Source of the DNA: Campylobacterota bacterium
Lineage (GTDB): Bacteria > Campylobacterota > Campylobacteria > Campylobacterales > QNZT01
NCBI GenBank assembly: GCA_022600175.1
Contig: JAHZKW010000098.1
Coordinates: 1 to 32,516, forward strand
Direction of reading: 5' to 3'
DNA length: 32,516 nt
Made by a program: the position numbers and the translations under genes. The notes below the pieces were generated by a model. That model made no database searches. It was not told the DNA's origin and saw nothing but the letters and a program-made list of their open reading frames with translations. The stretch's first letter is position 1; the number at the start of each line of letters is the position of its first letter. Of the stretch, positions 25,487 through 32,516 are shown one piece after another.

Positions 25487-28400
25487 GAACAATACAAACA
25501 GATAAAATTGTACTCAGTACAGTACTTTGTGCTTGCCTTAGCTTGCCACTATTTGCAAATGGAACCTATGATGTCACACTCCTAGATCATGCAGAGTGTA
25601 ATCCTGTCGCAGAGAATGATAGACCAAGCGGTGGAATGAAAGAAAATAGACGTGTCGATGTCACTGTAGATGTTTATGAAGAAGAGCATGAACTTATCGA
25701 AGAGAAGAGTAAAATTGTCACCAAAGCATATCTGGATAACGGTGGTGTAATCTGGGCAACAAGTGATCCGCTTATCGTAAAGTCGAGACTAGATGTAAAA
25801 ACCCATACCTCTGCCACATTAAGTGGAAATAAATTGGCTTCACCTATCACGTTTATAACCTATAACAACTACAGTGACTATGTTGAGCGTTATGAACTTT
25901 TGATTGTAAAACAACATAAAAATGGCATATTAAAACCAATTAAACTACTTGAGGGAAAATCGATCCCTAAAGAGATTACTTGGCATATGAATCCAGATGA
26001 CAATATTGCACTCAATCAACATGAGAGCCTTCACTATGCACTTAGAGTCTATGATAAAGAGGGACGGTTTGATGAAACAAAACCACGTCTGATTACACTT
26101 TCAAACAAGACAGAAGATAGATCGCAAAATCTAGAAGCAGAGATCTATGGTAAAAGTAACCTCAAAAGCAGATCTATTCCTATAAACGGTACAAAAGTAC
26201 GTGTACATGGTCAGGGTATTTCACCACAGAGTATTTTACGTATAGGAGAAAAAGATGTCTTAGTGGATCAAGAAGGTAAATTTGTCTATGAGGATATTAA
26301 ATCATATGGTACTCATACCATTCCTGTTCATTTAATGAATGCCAAAGGTGAACAGTTTGCACAAGAGCTGGCAATTGATGTAAAGAAAAATCATCTTTTT
26401 ATGGTAGGTCTTGCTGACTTTACTATGGGTCAGAATAATGTCTCAGGCAATATCAAACCTTTAGAGGCAGATGAACACTATAATGAAGATATTTTTGTAG
26501 ATGGGCGTATTGCTTTTTATGCAAAGGGAAAAATCCAAGGCAAATATCTCTTAACCGCCCAGATGGATACACAAGAGCATGAGATCAAAGATATGTTTAA
26601 AGATATTCATAAAAAAGATCCAAAATCGATGTTTAGAAATTTAGATCCTGATCGTTTCTATACAGTCTATGGAGATGACTCTACAAGTTATAATGATACT
26701 GACAGTCAAGGAAAACTCTATCTTAGTCTTGAATGGGATAACTCAAAAGCACTCTGGGGTAACTATAACACAGGTATTACAGGTACAGAATTTGCCAACG
26801 TTAATAGATCACTTTATGGTGCAAAATTCAAACACTCTTCACTCAACATGACAAAGTATGGTGATCATAAAAGAGATATTATTATCTTTGCCAGTGAAGC
26901 ACAAAGTGCCTATGCACACAATGAGTTTGAGGGGACTGGAGGAAGCCTCTACTATCTTAAAAATGTAGATATTTTAGAAGGTAGTGAAAAAGTATGGGTA
27001 GAGATTAGAGAGCGAAACTCTGAGCGTGTTGCTGAAAAAATAGAGCTTGTACGTGGAAAAGATTATGAGATAGATGAGTTACAGGGACGTATCATACTCA
27101 CACGTCCACTCTCTCCATTTAGCAAAGCATCTGGTCCATCGATTATCAAAGATAAACCACTAGATGGTAATCGCGTACTTCTTAAAGTAGACTATGAATA
27201 TGTTCCTAATGACTTTAATACTGATAAAGCCACCTATGGGGCAAGAGGAAAGCAGTGGTTAGGTAACTTTTTAGCCGTAGGTGCTACCTATGCACATGAG
27301 GGAAGATCTGATGATGATTATGAAGTTTCAGGAGTTGATGTCACACTACGTAGTGGACGTAATACTTTTATCAAAGCTGAATATGCACAAAGTGAATCCC
27401 TACAATCTAATGGTGCAAACTTCAGATCAACAGATGGTGGTCTAGGTTTTAGTACACTTGAGAACAATAATACCAACAGTGATGGTTCAGCACTAGGTGT
27501 GGAAGCGATGATCTCACTTGCAGATTTTGATCAGTTTGAACACGATGGTACACTATCAATGTGGTACAAAAAACGTGAATCAGGCTTTTCATCCGCAAGA
27601 CTGGGAAGTAGTAAAGAGGTCACTGATTATGGATTTGAGACCCAGAGTCAAATTAACCAAAGGCTCTGTCTAACAGGTCGAGGAACTGTCTTGGAGCAAG
27701 GTAGCCAAAAAGAATCTACTATTAGTGTTGAAGCTGGATACAACACAGAGAAGTATGAGCTTGGTGCAGAAATAAGAAGCGTGAAAGAAGAAAATGGAAC
27801 ACGATTAAATGACGAAGGTACACTCGCTGGAGTACGTGCAAAGTATAACTTCAACTCTTTTTTTGGACTCTATGTAGCAGCACAAACCACCTTAGACAAC
27901 ACAGGTAACTATAAAGATAACGATCTCATTACATTAGGGACAGATATCCACTACAAAAAATTAACACTTGATGCCAGTGCCAGCAGTGGTGATCGTGGTA
28001 CAAGTGTACAGCTTGGTGCAGATTATGCCTATAGCGATACACAATCATTTTATGGAACTTATACCCTCTCTACCGATAGTACAGAAGGTGAAAGAGATAT
28101 ATTTACAGTGGGACAAAGAAGTAAAGTCACTAATGCACTCAATGTTTTCACAGAACATCAATTTAGTCATAGTGATAGAGATGCAGGTATAGGTCATGCT
28201 TTTGGTATAGATTATGCCTTTAATAAATATCTTATTGCAAACCTTGTCTATAATCAAATTGATTTAGATAATGGACGGGATAGAGACTCATTTTCAACAT
28301 CTCTGAACTATAGTGATGAAAAGATAAAAGCAAGTACAAAACTTGAATATCGCGTTGACAAAGATGCCGTAAGTGAAGTACGTCAATATCTAACAGTAAA

Positions 28401-29001
28401 TCGTCTTAGCTATAAACTTAACCCCGCTATGAGATTAATGGGAAAATTGAACTACTCACGTAGTTTAGATAAAGTTCAAGACCTAGATAATGCAAAATTT
28501 ATTGAAGGGGGTGTAGGATTTGCCTATAGGCCTGTAGAAAATACTCGCTTTAATCTCATCGGTAAGTATACTTATCTTTATGATCTGTTAAGCAGTGCAC
28601 AAGATAGCACACGTGCCAATGAAAAAGCACATATCATCAGTGCTGAGATGAGTTATCAACTCTCTCCTAGATGGACCATTGGTCATAAGTTAGGCTATAA
28701 AAAACACCAAACTCAAATCAGTAGAAATAGTGGAGATTGGTATGCCAATGAGTTAAAACTTGCTGCACTTCGTGTCAATTATCATATTATCAAAGATTGG
28801 GATGCAATGTTTGAAGGACATATGCTCAGCCAAAAAGATGATGGTACCAAAAAAGGTATTTTAGTGGCGCTTTATAAACATATTGGGGAGAATATGAAAG
28901 TGGGTGTAGGATATAACTTTTCAGACTTTAGTGATGACCTCACACAAAGCCAAGATTATGATGCAAGTGGCTGGTTTGTTAATGTCTTAGGGAAATTTTA
29001 A
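25483..29001 (+). CDS. Outer-membrane beta-barrel partner of the repeat protein
   Basis: The 1172-residue product has a signal peptide (1-25, ending LPLFA), a periplasmic region to about residue 310, and a conserved middle segment (about 320-585) with PDRFYTVYGDDSTSYNDTDS, ALWGNYNTG and LVRGKDYEIDELQGRIILT. A long C-terminal stretch (about 586-1172) of alternating amphipathic strands with aromatic girdles ends in GKF; a terminal Phe is the usual recognition signal for BAM-inserted barrels. No TonB box or plug domain is seen. It overlaps the 1575-aa gene by four bases, so the pair are made together and probably form one complex. From memory, the middle segment resembles that in large fused repeat/outer-membrane proteins of other proteobacteria. 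Function is otherwise unknown. Confidence 0.8.
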   Translation: MRTIQTDKIVLSTVLCACLSLPLFANGTYDVTLLDHAECNPVAENDRPSGGMKENRRVDVTVDVYEEEHELIEEKSKIVTKAYLDNGGVIWATSDPLIVKSRLDVKTHTSATLSGNKLASPITFITYNNYSDYVERYELLIVKQHKNGILKPIKLLEGKSIPKEITWHMNPDDNIALNQHESLHYALRVYDKEGRFDETKPRLITLSNKTEDRSQNLEAEIYGKSNLKSRSIPINGTKVRVHGQGISPQSILRIGEKDVLVDQEGKFVYEDIKSYGTHTIPVHLMNAKGEQFAQELAIDVKKNHLFMVGLADFTMGQNNVSGNIKPLEADEHYNEDIFVDGRIAFYAKGKIQGKYLLTAQMDTQEHEIKDMFKDIHKKDPKSMFRNLDPDRFYTVYGDDSTSYNDTDSQGKLYLSLEWDNSKALWGNYNTGITGTEFANVNRSLYGAKFKHSSLNMTKYGDHKRDIIIFASEAQSAYAHNEFEGTGGSLYYLKNVDILEGSEKVWVEIRERNSERVAEKIELVRGKDYEIDELQGRIILTRPLSPFSKASGPSIIKDKPLDGNRVLLKVDYEYVPNDFNTDKATYGARGKQWLGNFLAVGATYAHEGRSDDDYEVSGVDVTLRSGRNTFIKAEYAQSESLQSNGANFRSTDGGLGFSTLENNNTNSDGSALGVEAMISLADFDQFEHDGTLSMWYKKRESGFSSARLGSSKEVTDYGFETQSQINQRLCLTGRGTVLEQGSQKESTISVEAGYNTEKYELGAEIRSVKEENGTRLNDEGTLAGVRAKYNFNSFFGLYVAAQTTLDNTGNYKDNDLITLGTDIHYKKLTLDASASSGDRGTSVQLGADYAYSDTQSFYGTYTLSTDSTEGERDIFTVGQRSKVTNALNVFTEHQFSHSDRDAGIGHAFGIDYAFNKYLIANLVYNQIDLDNGRDRDSFSTSLNYSDEKIKASTKLEYRVDKDAVSEVRQYLTVNRLSYKLNPAMRLMGKLNYSRSLDKVQDLDNAKFIEGGVGFAYRPVENTRFNLIGKYTYLYDLLSSAQDSTRANEKAHIISAEMSYQLSPRWTIGHKLGYKKHQTQISRNSGDWYANELKLAALRVNYHIIKDWDAMFEGHMLSQKDDGTKKGILVALYKHIGENMKVGVGYNFSDFSDDLTQSQDYDASGWFVNVLGKF

Positions 29002-29033
29002 AACTATTCATCCCCTAAAAGGGATGAATAGTT
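29002..29033. terminator. Bidirectional stem-loop between barrel gene and glyS
   Basis: Perfect 13-base arms (29002-29014 and 29021-29033) enclose the loop CTAAAA. The structure starts one base after the barrel gene's stop and overlaps two bases of the glyS stop codon. On the minus strand the stem is followed by TTTTAAAATTT, fitting intrinsic termination of glyS. On the plus strand the T-run is missing. Confidence 0.85.
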
Positions 29034-31044
29034 AGAGTGTAATCTCTTTGATATCTGCAACACTTTTAAAACTTTGATAGATCGAAGCAATCAAGTTTTT
29101 ACGATTGTTTTTGATCTTCTCGTCTTCAGCATTTACCATGACATGATCGAAAAAGTTATCAATCTCTGACTTTAGACCAAAAAGTGCATCTAACTTGGCT
29201 TTATAACTTTGGTGTTGTCTATTTGAGACCGCACTATATGCATCATAAAGCGATTGTTCTTGTGAAGTTTCAAATAAAGAAGTATCAACCTCTATCTGAT
29301 CAAACTGCATCTCTTTAATGATATTTGCCACTCTTTTAAAGGTACTAAATGAATCTTTAAATGCATCTGCTTCAACAATACTATGTAATGCCTCAATCTT
29401 CTTTGAAATCTCCACAATATCACGTTCCCCACTTTTTAATACAGCTTGAATCAAGGAAGGGTTGGCTTCAAAGTAACGTGAAAGTCTCTCAAGAAAAAAT
29501 GCTTCAAGTTGATCAAAGTCAAAATCGTCATATCCAGATGCTAAATGTTGTAGATCTGTTTTCATGTCAAAAGCAAACCCACGATCAAGCACAATTTTTA
29601 CGATACCTAATACAGCACGGCGCAATGCAAATGGATCTTTAGTACCTGTAGGAATTTTTCCTTTTGAAAAGAGTGCTAATATTGAATCAATTTTATTTGC
29701 CATTGCAACAACAGCAGAAAAATCACTACTTGGTAAAGCACTCTCTTCTCCATCAGGAAGATACTGCTCTTTAAATGCTAAAGCAATTTGCGGATCTTCA
29801 CCGGCTGCTTTTGCATAGTAGTATCCCATAAGCCCCTGCAGTTCAGTAAACTCATACACAATATCCGTTAAAAGATCAGCTTTAGCATACATGACAGCTC
29901 TCTCTATCAAAGGTTTCCGATTATCAAGATAAGCATTTGCTAAATATTTTGCAATCTCTGCTTCACGTACACTTTTATCATAAATAGAACCTAAGCCTTG
30001 CATAAAAGTGACTCTTTTAAGACCTTCATTATCTAAACCATTTTTAAGATCATTTTCATAAAAGAAGAGTCCATCACTAAGCCTTGCACGAAGTACTTTC
30101 TCATTTCCTTTGATAACCTGGCTATAATCCTCTGTATCAGCATTGGAGACAACAATAAAATGATTGGTTAATTTACCATCCTTAAGCACAGGGAAATAGC
30201 GTTGATGCTCTTTCATAGAGACAATGATCACTTCAGGAGGTAACTGTAAAAAAAGTGGATCAAAAGCACCTATCAGTGCAGTTGGATACTCCGTGATCGC
30301 AACAACTTCTTCAAGCAATGCTTCATCAATCTCAATCTCTACATTTTCTTTCGTTTCAATCGCTTTAAACTGTGCTAAGATACGCTTACGTCGTTCATCT
30401 GACTCCAATATAACACTATGATTTGCCAATATCTCTTTATAATTTTTAATGGAGTCATAAGAGATACCATGATATCCGTGCGTACGATGGACATATGTTA
30501 TATTTTCTGACTTTAGTCCAAAAGTTGTTACAGGGATAACTTCACCACCAAAAAGCACACCCAACCAGCGAATCGGTCGGATAAAACTCTCCTCTCCATC
30601 ACCCCACCTCATGGACTTTCCAAATTGAAGGTTTGCAATAAACTCTTGAATCATCAACTCTAAAAGATCAATAGACGCTCTGCCTGCAATCTTTTTTTCA
30701 AAAAAGAGAACCTCTTTACCATTTTTAGATGTTGTAGAGATTTGATCAATCGAAACACCACACTTTTTTGCAAAACCAAGTGCTGCAGGTGTAGGTTCAC
30801 CATCTTTATAAGCAATCTCCACAGGTGCACCAAAAAGTGTTTCTGTAGCATCAGGCTGTTTTTCTAAAAATGCACTACTGATCAACACTAAACGTCTAGG
30901 TGTGTAGCAAAACTCAAAATTTGCTTCCAGTGCATAGGTCGAAAGGATTGTCTGCCACTTCTTTTTTATATGGGGTAACTCTTTTAAAAATGGTATCGCG
31001 GGAAGTTCTTCAACACCAATCTCAATCAGTAGCGTTTTTTGCAT
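29032..31044 (-). CDS. glyS: Glycyl-tRNA synthetase beta subunit
   Basis: This is the beta chain of the heterotetrameric bacterial GlyRS, carrying tRNA-binding domains; the catalytic alpha chain (glyQ) is not in this window. The 670-residue product has the N-terminal LLIEIGVEELPAIPF signature, YTPRRLVLISS, the GKSMRWGDGEESFIRPIRWL block, then KEHQRYFPVLKDGKL, and the GTKDPFALRRAVLGIVKIVL motif near residue 470-490. The C-terminal DALR-type domain ends MVNAEDEKIKNNRKNLIAS. Length is normal. AAAGG precedes the ATG at 31044. Confidence 0.96.
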   Translation of the reverse strand: MQKTLLIEIGVEELPAIPFLKELPHIKKKWQTILSTYALEANFEFCYTPRRLVLISSAFLEKQPDATETLFGAPVEIAYKDGEPTPAALGFAKKCGVSIDQISTTSKNGKEVLFFEKKIAGRASIDLLELMIQEFIANLQFGKSMRWGDGEESFIRPIRWLGVLFGGEVIPVTTFGLKSENITYVHRTHGYHGISYDSIKNYKEILANHSVILESDERRKRILAQFKAIETKENVEIEIDEALLEEVVAITEYPTALIGAFDPLFLQLPPEVIIVSMKEHQRYFPVLKDGKLTNHFIVVSNADTEDYSQVIKGNEKVLRARLSDGLFFYENDLKNGLDNEGLKRVTFMQGLGSIYDKSVREAEIAKYLANAYLDNRKPLIERAVMYAKADLLTDIVYEFTELQGLMGYYYAKAAGEDPQIALAFKEQYLPDGEESALPSSDFSAVVAMANKIDSILALFSKGKIPTGTKDPFALRRAVLGIVKIVLDRGFAFDMKTDLQHLASGYDDFDFDQLEAFFLERLSRYFEANPSLIQAVLKSGERDIVEISKKIEALHSIVEADAFKDSFSTFKRVANIIKEMQFDQIEVDTSLFETSQEQSLYDAYSAVSNRQHQSYKAKLDALFGLKSEIDNFFDHVMVNAEDEKIKNNRKNLIASIYQSFKSVADIKEITL

Positions 31045-31099
31045 ACATAGCCTTTATGATTTTGGCGAAGATTGTATCAAATACGGGGTAAATATTGGA

Positions 31100-31216
31100 T
31101 TATTTTTCTATTTTATCACGGTTTTTTTCAGCAGATTGAAGCATAAATCCTCTTACTAAAAAAATCATAAAGAGTATAAAAGCGATGATCATCACCGTAT
31201 CAAAAAATGTCTGCAT
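31100..31216 (-). CDS. 38-residue single-span membrane protein
   Basis: The start is ATG at 31216, six bases after AAAGGA. The product is one hydrophobic helix (residues about 5-25, TVMIIAFILFMIFLVRGF) followed by a short charged tail ending EKNRDKIEK, so it is a predicted N-out or C-in single-span peptide. It lies between the c-di-GMP-receptor-like gene (33 bases upstream) and glyS (55 bases downstream), all on the minus strand. The clean start, ribosome site and membrane pattern argue for a real gene. I do not recognise it. A small membrane partner next to a BcsE-like protein would be comparable to BcsF, but that is inference only. Confidence 0.65.
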   Translation of the reverse strand: MQTFFDTVMIIAFILFMIFLVRGFMLQSAEKNRDKIEK

Positions 31217-31242
31217 AATACGTCCTTTAAAAAGGAGGTATT
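31217..31242 (-). promoter_or_regulatory. Hairpin enclosing the ribosome binding site of the 38-aa gene
   Basis: Arms AATAC/GTATT (31217-31221, 31238-31242) and TCCTTT/AAAGGA (31223-31228, 31231-31236) pair across one C/C or G/G mismatch. On the minus transcript the 3' arm contains AAAGGA, the Shine-Dalgarno of the 38-aa gene, so the fold would hide it. The structure sits directly after the stop of the upstream gene. Confidence 0.4.
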
Positions 31243-31248
31243 ATAACA

Positions 31249-32516
31249 TTAATTTTCATAGACTATATCAAAGGCAGAAAGTTTAGCGTTCTCTTTTAGC
31301 TGTATACTAAAATTGGCAATTCTTTTTTTAATGAGTTCACACCCAAACTCGGGAACAACGTTTAAAAGTAAAAAGGTGATTTCCTCTTTTTGTCTGTCAA
31401 CAAAAATCAAATCACATTCACGTACAATTTTTCGAATATTGTAATCATTGATATCAATTTCAGCATCATATTTGAAATTAAAAAGAGAGAAAAAGATTTT
31501 CTTTTCTAAAAGATTATCCACTTTTGCTTCAAACCTCTCTTTATCAGTTATAACAACTTCTTTATTATCTTCATGCTCCAGCAAACGTTTAGAGTAAAAA
31601 TTACTATGGAGATACTTTTCAATAGAGAGAATATAATCTTCTAAGAAAAAATCCATTTTAAGAAGTTTATCTACACCATTAATATGCTCTCTCAATACAT
31701 CTTTTTGCCGTAAATAACTTTTGTTAGAGATCATAAAAAATTTTGTTTCGAGTTTCTTGGCCTTAATGTTGTGTAAAAGCATATCCTTTAAAATATCATC
31801 TTCTTTATTGAAAATAATAATATCCATATTATCCATCTCTGAAAGTTCCTCTTCTTTGAGGCTATCAATAGTATAATAATCTACATCATTGACTTCACTA
31901 AAAAGATAATAATTGAGCTTTTTTAAATCTTCACAATCACTAATAAGTGCAACTTGAATATTTTTCACATAACTATATCCATTGTCCAATAACGATAACT
32001 CAACTAAACCTTCATTCTCTAGTACAATACTTTCGCGTTCCATCTGCCCTTGTGCCATGTTTCTATCCTTGTCAAATAGTTTTTGTGTATTACTGTATCT
32101 AATGTGTGTTGATAACATTTCTAATACTTTTTTAAGTGTTTTTGTCTCTAAATTGTCAGAGTTGTAGACAAAAAGTATCTTTTTTTGATACTTTTGTACA
32201 ATCTCAACCATCTTTTGCATAATGATCATCGTTTGTTTATGATCTTCTACATCAATAAAGTAATCTACTCTATCAAAATAGATATATTCACCATGAAAAA
32301 CTTTGATCAATGCCTCAAACTTATTAAAAAACTTCTCTTTGGTTTTAGAGTAAGGTTTTTTAAGAAAGAAAAAATCAATTTTTGTTTCATGCCGATTTAA
32401 AAGGTCTGTTAACAACTTTAAATGTTTCAACTCACTTTGGACTAAAAGATAATTTTGTGAAGATATGAATAGAACTTTTTTTGTCTTCTCTTCTTGTAAT
32501 AGACGTGCCAATAGTG
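31249..32516 (-). CDS. Partial: pseudo-receiver plus degenerate GGDEF protein (BcsE-like layout)
   Basis: The frame is open to the window edge, so the true start probably lies beyond it (a TTG at 32511 is the first visible candidate). Numbering from that TTG, residues 1-155 form an alpha/beta region (VLFISSQ, EYIYFDRVDYFID, KILFVYNS). Residues about 180-312 look like a receiver domain whose phosphoacceptor Asp is Asn235 (DIIIFNKEDD), with the Lys of VDKLLK kept. Residues about 328-420 resemble a GGDEF domain in which GGDEF has become QKEEI (374-378). The inhibitory-site motif RxxD is kept as Arg364-Glu-Cys-Asp367. Such a protein could bind c-di-GMP without making it. BcsE has a comparable NTPase-like, REC*, GGDEF* order. 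All domain calls are by eye. Confidence 0.6.
   Translation of the reverse strand, partial: LLARLLQEEKTKKVLFISSQNYLLVQSELKHLKLLTDLLNRHETKIDFFFLKKPYSKTKEKFFNKFEALIKVFHGEYIYFDRVDYFIDVEDHKQTMIIMQKMVEIVQKYQKKILFVYNSDNLETKTLKKVLEMLSTHIRYSNTQKLFDKDRNMAQGQMERESIVLENEGLVELSLLDNGYSYVKNIQVALISDCEDLKKLNYYLFSEVNDVDYYTIDSLKEEELSEMDNMDIIIFNKEDDILKDMLLHNIKAKKLETKFFMISNKSYLRQKDVLREHINGVDKLLKMDFFLEDYILSIEKYLHSNFYSKRLLEHEDNKEVVITDKERFEAKVDNLLEKKIFFSLFNFKYDAEIDINDYNIRKIVRECDLIFVDRQKEEITFLLLNVVPEFGCELIKKRIANFSIQLKENAKLSAFDIVYEN

Overview
The window looks like a chromosomal segment of a Campylobacterota (former Epsilonproteobacteria) genome, probably a free-living Sulfurimonas/Sulfurovum-type organism. The reasons are its low GC content, the densely packed minus-strand operons, and gene orders that match what I recall of Campylobacter: ctp-purC-purS-purQ-(periplasmic protein)-plsC-htpG, ilvB-ilvH-lpxD, and rpmH-rnpA-yidD-yidC-jag-mnmE. 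The genus is an inference; no rRNA or tRNA gene is present to anchor it.

Layout. Bases 1-1244 (+) hold a promoter and a pair: an OmpA-like-domain protein and a membrane-anchored coiled-coil protein. Bases 1388-2479 (-) encode a peptidoglycan-binding lipoprotein with eight 23-residue repeats, followed by yqeY (-). Bases 3078-5115 (+) carry flgH, with a near-perfect sigma54 promoter, and rmuC. Bases 5184-9657 (-) are the rpmH-rnpA-yidD-yidC-jag-mnmE cluster. Two genes there, rnpA and mnmE, have no usable AUG/GUG/UUG start. Bases 9767-13124 (-) are ilvB-ilvH-lpxD plus a 77-aa protein of unknown function, behind a structured ilvB leader. Bases 13284-20558 (-) are ctp, purC, purS, purQ, an SH3-like membrane protein, plsC, htpG and a FliL-like periplasmic protein.

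Bases 20759-29001 (+) hold a translationally coupled two-gene outer-membrane system. The first protein (1575 aa) joins a signal peptide, a GEVED-type region, seven SdrD-B-like repeats, a DUF11-type domain, one more B-like module and an OmpA-like peptidoglycan-binding domain. The second (1172 aa) is a periplasmic/beta-barrel outer-membrane protein ending in Phe. Bases 29032-32516 (-) hold glyS, a 38-aa single-span membrane protein, and a 5'-truncated protein. That last protein looks like a pseudo-receiver plus a degenerate GGDEF domain that keeps the RxxD inhibitory-site motif, an arrangement reminiscent of BcsE.

The strongest leads are the two-gene surface system, the degenerate c-di-GMP-receptor-like protein with its small membrane neighbour, the non-canonical AUA and AUU/AUC starts of mnmE and rnpA, and the sigma54 promoter of flgH lying back to back with the yqeY promoter. 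No insertion sequence, prophage, CRISPR array or RNA gene was seen. No gap between genes exceeds about 200 bases.
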